Shown here piece after piece: positions 16,748-24,254 of a DNA stretch of 46,787 bases (position 1 is its first letter; every line of letters begins with the position of its first letter). The position numbers and the translations under genes were made by a program. Source of the stretch: Crocinitomicaceae bacterium. Its GTDB lineage: Bacteria > Bacteroidota > Bacteroidia > Flavobacteriales_D > Sanyastnellaceae. Below the pieces are notes generated by a model. It did no database searches. It saw nothing but the letters and a program-made list of their open reading frames with translations, and was not told the DNA's origin. The DNA is taken from assembly GCA_002690915.1 (NCBI GenBank), contig NZGF01000055.1, forward strand, positions 1-46,787. The letters run 5' to 3'.

Positions 16748-18211
16748 TTATCGAAACGTCATGGCTTTACCCATGTAAAAGTCTAGGATTCGGCTCTTGA
16801 AGGCCAAATCGTATTTGGCGCGCAGGGTGTTCACTCGGGCGTTGTCGAACAGGGTGCGGGCGTCAGCATAATCGATGGCAGTGGCGGCCCCTGCTTCGTA
16901 GCGCTTTTCCGTATTCAGGAAGGCGCGCTCTGCCGCAACCAAGGCTGCCTCTTGGGCCACGGCCTGTTCGGAAGCTGCGCGCGCATCGGCCCAGGCCGAC
17001 TCGATGCTGGTAGTCAGCGTCTGCTTCGTCTGTTCGAGTTGGTATTGGGCACTCAACGCAGAAACCTCGGCTTGCTCAATGGAGGACTTCACGCTGAAGT
17101 TGTTGAAGATGGGGATGCTCATGGAGAAGAACACGCTCTGGTTGAAATTCTGGCTGAGCTGGTCGTCAAATGGGGTCGTAATGAAGTTGTAGACTTCTTG
17201 TTGAGCAATGAGATCGTACGACGTACTGTCATCCACTTCCAGTGAGCCCAGCACAAATTCCTCCACTGAGGGCGCCCCGTCAATGCTGCGGGACGCTCCG
17301 GAGTAACCGGTGCCGATGTTGTAGCTCGCAAATAGACGGGGGTAGCGATTGGCCTTGGCGATGTCCAACCCGATGAAGGCGTCTTCAACCTGCAACTGTG
17401 CTTGTCGAATTTCTGGGAAGGAGCCCAGCGCATAGGCCACAGCTGCCTCGGGTGAGGAAGGTAAATCGGTACGTTGAAGATCCTGATCCGAAGGCCGAAC
17501 AAGTTCGAATCCATCGGCTTCTGAAGCAGGTAGTTGAAGCAATTGGACCAAATTCAACTTGGCCAACCCCAAGGCATTCTTGGTACTCACGATGTTCGCC
17601 TCGTCCGCAGCCAGTTGGGCCTCTACATCGTACAGGTCAAATTCAGCGGCTGCCCCGGCGGCGACCATGCTCTGCATGCGGTCCACTTGACGCGCAGTCG
17701 CTTTTCGGTTGTATTCGGCCACACGTACAAATTCCTCTTGGAACAGAACGTTCAAAAATGCGCCGGCTATGGTGAGCACGACGTTGTTTTCGGCGATTTC
17801 CCGTTGGGCTTCTGCTGATATCTGAGCCAACTTGGCCCGGCGCAGGTTCAGGTGGTTCTGAAAGCCGTTGAACAAGACCATACCGGTACTCAATCCTAAG
17901 CTGTTGGAGCGGATGGCGGATGATTCAACGAATTGGTTGGTAAACGGGTCAATGGTTCGGCCGAAGTTGTAACCGTGGGATAGGTTTCCATTGAGGTTAG
18001 GGAGAAAGGCACCTTTTGCGGTTTGCGTGCCGATGGCTGCGCTGGTCTCACCCAGTTGACCGAGTTGAATCTGGATGTTGTGCTCAAAAGCATGGTCCAA
18101 GCACCGTTGAAGGGACCAGGCTTCTTGTGCGGCAATTTTTAAAGGGACGAAGGCCAAGAATCCGAGTACCAAGGCTTCGGCAAGTGGGATGGCAGGTTTC
18201 AATTTGCGCAT
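16748..18211 (-). CDS. TolC-family outer-membrane efflux protein
   Basis: 487 residues from the ATG at 18211 (a TTG two codons earlier is possible). Signal peptide with AFVPLKIAAQ end, then the TolC opening SLQRCLDHAFEHNIQIQLGQ, beta hairpin segments NLNGNLSHGYNFGRTIDPFT and VFFSMSIPIFNNFSVKSSI, and long helices of the tunnel. The YNFGRTIDPFTNQF piece is characteristic of Bacteroidota TolC proteins coupled to MacA-like adaptors. It is the first gene of a coupled unit with the adaptor, tsaB and the Rieske-like protein. The channel would span outer membrane and periplasm. Confidence 0.9.
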   Translation of the reverse strand: MRKLKPAIPLAEALVLGFLAFVPLKIAAQEAWSLQRCLDHAFEHNIQIQLGQLGETSAAIGTQTAKGAFLPNLNGNLSHGYNFGRTIDPFTNQFVESSAIRSNSLGLSTGMVLFNGFQNHLNLRRAKLAQISAEAQREIAENNVVLTIAGAFLNVLFQEEFVRVAEYNRKATARQVDRMQSMVAAGAAAEFDLYDVEAQLAADEANIVSTKNALGLAKLNLVQLLQLPASEADGFELVRPSDQDLQRTDLPSSPEAAVAYALGSFPEIRQAQLQVEDAFIGLDIAKANRYPRLFASYNIGTGYSGASRSIDGAPSVEEFVLGSLEVDDSTSYDLIAQQEVYNFITTPFDDQLSQNFNQSVFFSMSIPIFNNFSVKSSIEQAEVSALSAQYQLEQTKQTLTTSIESAWADARAASEQAVAQEAALVAAERAFLNTEKRYEAGAATAIDYADARTLFDNARVNTLRAKYDLAFKSRILDFYMGKAMTFR

Positions 18212-18251
18212 GGACAAAATTAAGCCAAAGCGCCTGTCTGCGAACGCGTTA

Positions 18252-18971
18252 TCAGTAATTGGTAACTCTGATGCTTATGCGCCGGTTGGCTTCCGCTTCC
18301 TCTGGGGTTGATGGCTGGGGGTGCAGGCGCTGAGATGCACCGCGTCCTTCGATGGATAACCGGTTGGCGTTTACGCCGGAAGAAACCAGGTATTCAAAGA
18401 CTGCCCGAGCGCGGTTGCGGCTGGAACGATCGGGTTCGGGAGCGTCATCGCCGTCGTGGCCGATGATGGCCAACGAGAGGGTGGGGTTAACCTCGATGAA
18501 GTCGCGTAAGGCTTCGATGGCCGGGACCGAGGTGTAATAAAGCTCTTCGGTACCGGGCATGAACTCGATGGCCGGCAAAGCCGTCTCTAGTCCCACGGCC
18601 AAGGGCTCAAGCAGCAACGTATCCGTTGGTACCTTCGGGTCGGCGTAGATGTAATCCGCGTAAAGCATAAAATTCGGTTCCACGCAAAGCCGACCGTACC
18701 GGCGGTGGGGTGCGAGTTCGAGTGTAGTGCCCTTGTCCACTTGGAGACGCACTGGTTTGCGTGGGTTCAGGCCTTCCACTGTCAATTCCGCATTAATGAA
18801 CTCCGTCGTGTGTTGATTGGCGACGGCCCACTCCTGTTGCATCGGCTCTTCCGTCACGGCATCACCGTCCAACCACGGACTGCGTTCCACCACGAATTGG
18901 GCGGAGCCATAAATGCAGCTGAGCATAGCAAAAAGCAGCCCGAACGCTCGGACGCAAATGGGGGGTATCAT
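18252..18971 (-). CDS. OmpA-family peptidoglycan-associated protein
   Basis: 239 residues: signal peptide (to about residue 24, YGSAQ), an N-terminal region of about 100 residues of unknown fold, and a C-terminal OmpA-like domain (about residues 130-239) with PGTEELYYTSVPAIEALRDF, LAIIGHDGD, NRARAVFEYLVSSGVNANRL, GRGASQRLHP and NRRISIRV. The domain binds diaminopimelate in peptidoglycan; the second-helix Arg and the final NRR are present, while the usual Ser before RA is Asn. It is likely a periplasmic or outer-membrane-tethered structural protein. It sits between the oxidase genes and the TolC operon, in the same direction as both. Confidence 0.78.
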   Translation of the reverse strand: MIPPICVRAFGLLFAMLSCIYGSAQFVVERSPWLDGDAVTEEPMQQEWAVANQHTTEFINAELTVEGLNPRKPVRLQVDKGTTLELAPHRRYGRLCVEPNFMLYADYIYADPKVPTDTLLLEPLAVGLETALPAIEFMPGTEELYYTSVPAIEALRDFIEVNPTLSLAIIGHDGDDAPEPDRSSRNRARAVFEYLVSSGVNANRLSIEGRGASQRLHPQPSTPEEAEANRRISIRVTNY

Positions 18972-18983
18972 GTGATTCTTCGG

Positions 18984-19217
18984 TTAAGATGCGCTATTGC
19001 GCTTCTTATAAATTACGAAGAAAAGAGCGGAAAGCAAAATGTAAGGGATCGCCATCAGGTACAAAATCCCACGGTTTAGCCCGGCACCGAGGCCGCCATC
19101 ATCGGCGCTGTCTTCGGCCACGGCTTTGCACATAACGCACTGACCCGTCATATTTTCCCAGGCAAACACGGCAACCAACGCCAATACAACCGGGAGGAAT
19201 TTGCGCAAGGAGTTCAT
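18984..19217 (-). CDS. Small CxxC membrane protein of the oxidase cluster
   Basis: 77 residues: an N-terminal hydrophobic segment (LPVVLALVAVFAW), a CVMCKAVAEDS stretch with a CxxC pair (Cys27 and Cys30), and a C-terminal helix (ILYLMAIPYILLSALFFVIY) ending in a basic tail. Such small proteins regularly accompany cytochrome oxidase assembly genes in Bacteroidota. The exposed CxxC could bind copper or heme or act in thiol exchange, but no function is established to my knowledge. It starts one base after the DUF420 gene ends. Confidence 0.75.
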   Translation of the reverse strand: MNSLRKFLPVVLALVAVFAWENMTGQCVMCKAVAEDSADDGGLGAGLNRGILYLMAIPYILLSALFFVIYKKRNSAS

Positions 19218-19218
19218 A

Positions 19219-19761
19219 TCAATGCGGATAGTAGGGTGAAATCATCAGGTAGACAATCACCCCGGTGGCGGTGACATATAGCCAGATGGGCCAGGTGATT
19301 TTGGCGAGTCTGCGGTGTTTCTCTACTTGCATGCCCAATCCCCGCGCATAGGTGAAGAGCACGAGCGGGATGATGCCGGTGGACAGCAGAATGTGGGAAA
19401 CCAAGATGAAGAAGTAGACGTTGCGTATCAAGCCTTCGCCGCCAAATCTTGTGGATTCTGTGGTCAAGTGAAAGGCGACGTAGCTCACAAGGAAGAGCAC
19501 ACTGAGGCCCAAAGCTGTGGTAGTGAATGCCCGGTGAACTTTGATTTTCTTGTTTCGAATCGCAATGAGTGCCCCGATGAGGCAGAAGAAGGCGGTGCCG
19601 TTGAAAATGGCATTCAGCCTTGGAAGTACGTACAACGATTGCCTGGTGGATTCCGACAAGGACTCTACCGGCGGGATCAGGAACAACAAGGCAACGGCGA
19701 CAGGAATGACCACGGCCATTGTCCAGATAAAGCGCTTGACGTTTGTTTCGTTGTTTACCAT
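19219..19761 (-). CDS. DUF420 membrane protein (CtaM/YozB-like oxidase assembly factor)
   Basis: 180 residues with about five membrane helices (11-30, 47-66, 78-101, 113-135, 155-174). The conserved DUF420 pattern of scattered histidines and short loops is present (ALIAIRNKKIKVHRAFTTTA, SHILLSTGIIPLVLFT, KHRRLAKITWPIWLY). Members support assembly of heme-copper oxidases; the Bacillus relative YozB/CtaM is needed for cytochrome caa3 activity. It lies 3 bases downstream of the Sco gene and 1 base before the CxxC protein, as in other Bacteroidota oxidase clusters. Confidence 0.85.
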   Translation of the reverse strand: MVNNETNVKRFIWTMAVVIPVAVALLFLIPPVESLSESTRQSLYVLPRLNAIFNGTAFFCLIGALIAIRNKKIKVHRAFTTTALGLSVLFLVSYVAFHLTTESTRFGGEGLIRNVYFFILVSHILLSTGIIPLVLFTYARGLGMQVEKHRRLAKITWPIWLYVTATGVIVYLMISPYYPH

Positions 19762-19764
19762 AGC

Positions 19765-21009
19765 TTATTCGTTCAGGGCCCAGAGCTGTTCGACGGCTTC
19801 CAGTAGCTGATCCACTTCTTTTGTGTCTGTTCCGTCGTAGTACCCGCGGATGCGTCCGCTGCGGTCCACAAGGGCGAAGATGTCGCTGTGGAAGATTCCA
19901 CCGGCAGCAGTATCGCTTTCAATGGCCGTGAGGAAGTACCCGTTTCGGGCGAGATCGTAAAGGTCTTCCTTTTTACCGGTCAGCAACTTCCAGACCGCAG
20001 GATCTTGCCCGAGCCGCTCCCCGTAAGCCTTCAACTGGGACGGCGTATCGTGTTCAGGGTCGACGGAATGGCTAATCAGTCGAACCGCGCCATCAAGGCC
20101 CTTGGCTTCAATGCCCGTTTGCAAACGTGCCATCTGACTCGACATGATGGGACAAATTGTCGGGCAGGTTGTGAAGAAAAAGTCAATGACGCGCAACTGC
20201 CCGGAGCAATCGTGGTGGGAAAACTCCACGCTGTCGCTGTCGAGAAAAGCAAACGGAGGCACGGTATGTCCCGCCGGTCCTAATACAGGCAGAGGAGGGC
20301 GGTCAGCAAGGTCCTCAGCACGTTTTTTCTTGGCGTAAGCCGCCTCGTCCATTTCCTTTTGCAGCAGGGCGATGTCTTCCACGGCGTCTTTGATGGCATC
20401 TTCAGAAGCCGCATGGTACACCCCTCGCAGGTAGCCTTTGCTGTCGACAAGCCAGAGCGTTGCGATGTTATCGGGGTCTGCGGGATCTCGCTCAATCATA
20501 AAGGATTCTCCAATGATCGCATCGATTTCCGCTTGCTCGCCGGTTAGAAATTGCCACTTGCCATCAAATCCATTGTAACGCGTATTGCGCTCTACATACT
20601 TGGCCAGTACTTCAGGGGTATCGTGCACGGCATTCAGGGTAAAGCAGACGGTGGTGACGTCGCTTTCGTCACGGTACCTAAAGTTAGGCCAAAGCAATTG
20701 CTTGGTCACTTGAGCCACATGCGGTGCGTCGGTTGCAAAGAAGGCCGCGATCCAGACTTTCCCGTCCAATGTCTTGGAATCAAACGGCGCCCCGTGATGA
20801 CTGGTCAATGTGAATGGTTTGACCCGTTGAACAAGCTCGCTGAATGTTTCTGTCGTGCCCGATTCGGTGTAGTATGGAAGGGTGTTAAAGTGGTGTTCTC
20901 CGTGCACCCCGAGCACCATCAGCCCGATTAAAGGCAACGCAAGCATGATGCCCAGCAGGACTGCATACTTCTTCAGGGTTTTGGAATATGAGGTGTTCAC
21001 AGGAAACAA
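19765..21009 (-). CDS. Double-domain Sco copper chaperone (N-terminal domain degenerate)
   Basis: 414 residues, about twice the normal Sco length. A membrane anchor (14-34) is followed by EHHFNTLPYY, usual for Bacteroidota Sco proteins, then two thioredoxin-like domains. The second (about 240-414) is a normal Sco domain with the copper ligands Cys282 and Cys286 in FFTTCPTICP and His374 in GIFHSD. The first (about 60-215) aligns along its whole length (AFFATDAPHVAQ, WQFLTGEQAEID, TLWLVDSKGYLRGVY), but the three ligands are Asp94, Val98 and Asn181. So the first copy cannot bind copper in the Sco way. It presumably evolved by tandem duplication; a role in docking is a guess. Location: between subunit IV and DUF420 genes. 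Confidence 0.9.
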   Translation of the reverse strand: MFPVNTSYSKTLKKYAVLLGIMLALPLIGLMVLGVHGEHHFNTLPYYTESGTTETFSELVQRVKPFTLTSHHGAPFDSKTLDGKVWIAAFFATDAPHVAQVTKQLLWPNFRYRDESDVTTVCFTLNAVHDTPEVLAKYVERNTRYNGFDGKWQFLTGEQAEIDAIIGESFMIERDPADPDNIATLWLVDSKGYLRGVYHAASEDAIKDAVEDIALLQKEMDEAAYAKKKRAEDLADRPPLPVLGPAGHTVPPFAFLDSDSVEFSHHDCSGQLRVIDFFFTTCPTICPIMSSQMARLQTGIEAKGLDGAVRLISHSVDPEHDTPSQLKAYGERLGQDPAVWKLLTGKKEDLYDLARNGYFLTAIESDTAAGGIFHSDIFALVDRSGRIRGYYDGTDTKEVDQLLEAVEQLWALNE

Positions 21010-21062
21010 ACCAGCGAACTGGCGATGAAGTTCAACCTTGAAAAGGGCTCGAATGCATCGAC

Positions 21063-21440
21063 CTAGTGCAGGGTATTGAAGTTGCCTAAATGCCCGAACC
21101 CTTCGGAAATGGCAATGAATATTAGGTACCCAATGAAAAGCATGTAGGGTGCAATGATGACCTTTTTCAAGTTGCTGCGCTCATCCCCTAAGTGCATAAA
21201 AACCAAAACGATATATGCAGCCTTCACCATGGTCAGGATGATAAATGACCACTTAATCATGGCCCAAGTAAAGGTCTCCGAGCGCTTGAAGTAGATGCCC
21301 ATAAGAACTTCAACAGTGGTCAGAAAAGTGAGGATGCCCGTGACCTTCCAAATGTTCTTGCGAATCTTCTCTCCTTGTTCTTCACTGTGGTGAGAATTGA
21401 GGGCGTAGCTGTCGTTTACGATGAGGTCGTCGCGTTCCAT
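21063..21440 (-). CDS. Cytochrome c oxidase subunit IV family protein
   Basis: 125 residues: a soluble N-terminus with SHHSEEQGEKIRKNIW, then three helices (about 30-50, 58-80 and 95-117) in the order seen in prokaryotic oxidase subunit IV (CtaF/CyoD-like). It contains the motif HLGDERSNLKKVI in the second loop. It would be a small structural subunit of the heme-copper oxidase in the inner membrane. It lies directly after the longer subunit III gene (27 bases) and before Sco. Confidence 0.85.
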   Translation of the reverse strand: MERDDLIVNDSYALNSHHSEEQGEKIRKNIWKVTGILTFLTTVEVLMGIYFKRSETFTWAMIKWSFIILTMVKAAYIVLVFMHLGDERSNLKKVIIAPYMLFIGYLIFIAISEGFGHLGNFNTLH

Positions 21441-21467
21441 GGTTGCTGGGGTTGAAGCTGAGCAGGT

Positions 21468-22448
21468 TTAAACGAGGTAAAAGAAGGTGAACACAAAGAC
21501 CCAAACAAGGTCTATAAAGTGCCAGTAAAGGCCTACTTTTTCTACCATCTCATAGTGCTTTCGGCGCTCAAATACGCCTTGAATCACCATGATAAAAATG
21601 ATGATGTTGATTACCACACCAGAGAACACGTGGAATCCGTGAAATCCGGTGATGAAGAAGAAGAAGTTCGCATAGGCCTGCTGGATGGCGTATTCGTTGT
21701 CGTGCATGTTGGCGCCAAACGCGAAGGTGCTGGAACGTGCATTCCAGAGCTTCATGGCCTCATCGCCGCTCACAAGTGATTCGTTCTCGACATACTTGTT
21801 TAGTGTTAAGGCGTGTAGCTCCGCTTCGTGTGAATGCTCGCCAACCTCGATCAATTTGATGCCGTTTGTACTTTCAACCAGCGAAACGTTGGTCTGGCCT
21901 TCCATCCACGGTTCAGCTAGGTGGCCAAAATGGTGGTCCATGAAGACGGGTTCGCCTTTAGTGAGATTGAACACCTCACCATCATCAGAGGTCACCGTAA
22001 CGCTCTCTTCCAACAGGAAAGATCCACCGCTCCCATGAATGAAGTGCGACCATTCCCATGCTTGTGAACCTAGGAAGAAGAAACCGCCTATAATGGTCAA
22101 AGCAAGCCAGCGGGTAACGCCGCTTTTGTCGTTGCGGTGCCCGGCTTCTACGGCCAACACCATGGTTACAGAAGACACAATGAGGATGAACGTCATCAAG
22201 GCGACGTAAATGAGCGGATATTCACCATCCAATCCAGGAAGCGAACGAAATACCTGCTCGCCAATGGGCCAAGAATCCGTACTGCTGGCTCGGACGAAAC
22301 CGTAAGCAGTGAGCAATCCTCCGAACGTCAGCGCGTCCGACACGAGGAAATACCACATCATCATCTTACCATAACTCACGCTAAAAGGTGAGCGACCTCC
22401 TCCCCAGAGAACTTCTTTCGAAATAGCTTTAGTGGCTTCACCTCCCAT
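21468..22448 (-). CDS. Cytochrome c oxidase subunit III (long form)
   Basis: 326 residues with seven helices of the subunit III fold: KMMMWYFLVSDALTFGGLL at the start, then YVALMTFILIVSSVTMVL, GFFFLGSQAWEW, FFFFITGFHGFHVFSGVVI and a last helix WHFIDLVWVFVFTFFYL, all carrying family residues. Between the fourth and fifth helices there is a soluble insertion of about 105 residues (140-248) rich in Glu, Asp and His; longer subunit III forms are known in Bacteroidota. A second subunit III-like gene lies 105 bases upstream. Subunits I and II are outside the window. Confidence 0.9.
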   Translation of the reverse strand: MGGEATKAISKEVLWGGGRSPFSVSYGKMMMWYFLVSDALTFGGLLTAYGFVRASSTDSWPIGEQVFRSLPGLDGEYPLIYVALMTFILIVSSVTMVLAVEAGHRNDKSGVTRWLALTIIGGFFFLGSQAWEWSHFIHGSGGSFLLEESVTVTSDDGEVFNLTKGEPVFMDHHFGHLAEPWMEGQTNVSLVESTNGIKLIEVGEHSHEAELHALTLNKYVENESLVSGDEAMKLWNARSSTFAFGANMHDNEYAIQQAYANFFFFITGFHGFHVFSGVVINIIIFIMVIQGVFERRKHYEMVEKVGLYWHFIDLVWVFVFTFFYLV

Positions 22449-22553
22449 GACTACAATTTGGGAGTAAAATTAATGAATTGCTCCGCACTAAACACCATTT
22501 TTGTGGCCGAGAAACAATCAATGAGCGAATTCGTTCAATTCACACGCGAATTT

Positions 22554-23348
22554 TTAGTTCAAAAAGAATAAAAATGCGAACAAGTAAAGCCACAAGGCTC
22601 CCATGAAGTGCCAGTAAATGCTGAGGGATTGCAATCGCACTACATCTCCGGAGTGGATGGTCCCCAAGGCCACGCGTATGCCACTGATTACGAGGTAAAT
22701 AAACCCGAATATTAGGTGCAAAATGTGCACGGCAATCAGTGCCCAAAGGTACCCGCCACCTGAGTTGGAGGTGCGGGCTACATCCTGGGTAATGGGCTTT
22801 ACCATGAGTTCGTCGTTCGACGCATAAAATTCTTGACGTTCGGGGCTGTAAATCAACGGTCGGCCGTTGCGTGACACGTCGTAGTCTTGGCCGTAGACGG
22901 CGTCACTTTCCATAATGGATTCAATGCTATTCCACCGGTACGCATTCATTCCGGATTCGTGCTCGCTGACGGACCATCCCATGCCTAGATCCGACATGCC
23001 CTGCCAGCCCTCAGCCTGGCTCACGGTAAAGCCAATACCAAAGAGCAGCGTGCCGCCCAACGCTGCCAGCGTTTTGGCTTTATCCCCAGAACGCATCCAG
23101 CGCACTGCTAGCCACAAGGCGAGCGAAGAAAGAACCAGCAGGCCGTTGCTCACCCAAAACGGTGCTGTAGGCGAAACATGTACCCAGTATTGGCCCATGT
23201 TGGAGACAATGTATGCACTGGTGAAGCCGGCAAACAGCATGACGATGGCGAATACGATAAAGTACATCAACATCTTTTTCGTGCGTTCGCGAACAGCGGG
23301 ATTATGTCCTTCAAAAACGTCAGGTTTGGCAGTGGAAGTCTGGGCCAT
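22554..23348 (-). CDS. Cytochrome c oxidase subunit III family protein (second copy)
   Basis: 264 residues from the ATG at 23348; an in-frame upstream start would overlap ctaB and add residues without family likeness. Helices: MLMYFIVFAIVMLFAGFTSAYIV, SNGLLVLSSLALWLAV, TLAALGGTLLFGIGFTV, LWALIAVHILHLIFGFIYLV, IYWHFMGALWLYLFAFLFFL. The IYWHF.GALWLYLF end is the subunit III signature. Two neighbouring subunit III-type genes of different length are standard in Bacteroidota; they may form two parts of one complex. The gene follows ctaB by 7 bases. Confidence 0.88.
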   Translation of the reverse strand: MAQTSTAKPDVFEGHNPAVRERTKKMLMYFIVFAIVMLFAGFTSAYIVSNMGQYWVHVSPTAPFWVSNGLLVLSSLALWLAVRWMRSGDKAKTLAALGGTLLFGIGFTVSQAEGWQGMSDLGMGWSVSEHESGMNAYRWNSIESIMESDAVYGQDYDVSRNGRPLIYSPERQEFYASNDELMVKPITQDVARTSNSGGGYLWALIAVHILHLIFGFIYLVISGIRVALGTIHSGDVVRLQSLSIYWHFMGALWLYLFAFLFFLN

Positions 23349-23355
23349 ATTTCTA

Positions 23356-24207
23356 TCAAATTTTGTCAAGTACGAATGCGATTTGCACCACCGGCAGGTA
23401 GATAAACGAGGCAAACATCAATTGCCGTGCGTGTTTTTGGTCCAAGGTGCGGTAGAGTTTGATGGCAGGAATCATAAACCCAATACCACTGAGGATGGCC
23501 ACCCCTAATGCGATGTTGCCCACCATTGGCGACCCCGTTGGCAATGCCCACGGAAGGAGGGATGCCGGGATGCAAAAGGCGGTGTATATCAAGATTTGCC
23601 ATGCGCTTTCTTGGGTTTTTCCGGCCCGGAAGGGCAACATGTGGTACCCAGCTTTCTGGTAATCGTCGTGGGCGAGCCAGGCGATGGCCCAGAAGTGCGG
23701 AAACTGCCACATGAATTGAACAGCGAAAAGGGTCCCAGGTTCGATGCCGAAGTCACCTGTGGCCGCAACATAACCGATCATGGGCGGCAATGCCCCAGGG
23801 AAGGCCCCAGCAAACACGCTGAGCGTCGAACGGCTTTTCAGTGGTGTGTAGATGAACGCATAAGAAACCAATGCAGCAACTCCCAACCACCCGCTGAGGG
23901 AATTGAGGGTAAAAAGGCACCCTAGGCCAATGATACCGGCTATGATACTGTATACTAACGCTTGCCAGGGTTCCATACGGCCGGAAGGAAGCGGGCGTTC
24001 GGCGGTCCGTTCCATCAACCCGTCTACGCGCTTTTCAATGACTTGGTTCAACCCGTTCGAAGCGCCGGTGAGCAAGTAGCCACCGACGGTAAGCAGCAAG
24101 AAGCTTGGCAGGTCAAGTGTTTCCACGGCCATGAACCAGCCGAGAATCGCAGACATGACCACGAAGAAACCGAGACGAACTTTAAAGAGTGCAGCGATGT
24201 CTTTCAT
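23356..24207 (-). CDS. ctaB: Protoheme IX farnesyltransferase (heme O synthase)
   Basis: Adds the farnesyl tail to heme B to give heme O, needed for the oxidase encoded nearby. It is a 283-residue UbiA-family prenyltransferase with about eight or nine helices. The first aspartate-rich motif is visible as NGLNQVIEKRVDGLMERT with RPLPSGRM after it (about residues 50-75), and the second region as WLAHDDYQKAGYHMLP (about residue 180). KVRLGFFVVMSAILGWFM is the conserved N-terminal helix. Also called cyoE or coxE in other species. It begins the oxidase part of the leftward run, 47 bases after the Wzi-like gene. Confidence 0.93.
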   Translation of the reverse strand: MKDIAALFKVRLGFFVVMSAILGWFMAVETLDLPSFLLLTVGGYLLTGASNGLNQVIEKRVDGLMERTAERPLPSGRMEPWQALVYSIIAGIIGLGCLFTLNSLSGWLGVAALVSYAFIYTPLKSRSTLSVFAGAFPGALPPMIGYVAATGDFGIEPGTLFAVQFMWQFPHFWAIAWLAHDDYQKAGYHMLPFRAGKTQESAWQILIYTAFCIPASLLPWALPTGSPMVGNIALGVAILSGIGFMIPAIKLYRTLDQKHARQLMFASFIYLPVVQIAFVLDKI

Positions 24208-24254
24208 TTGCCCAAGTTGGGGGTCAAAATTACGCCCCAGCGCGGGATATCACC

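Noticed and set aside
21468-22448. The 105-residue soluble insertion in oxidase subunit III as a novel domain
   Set aside because: Longer subunit III proteins of similar length occur widely in Bacteroidota as far as I recall, so it is probably a lineage feature.
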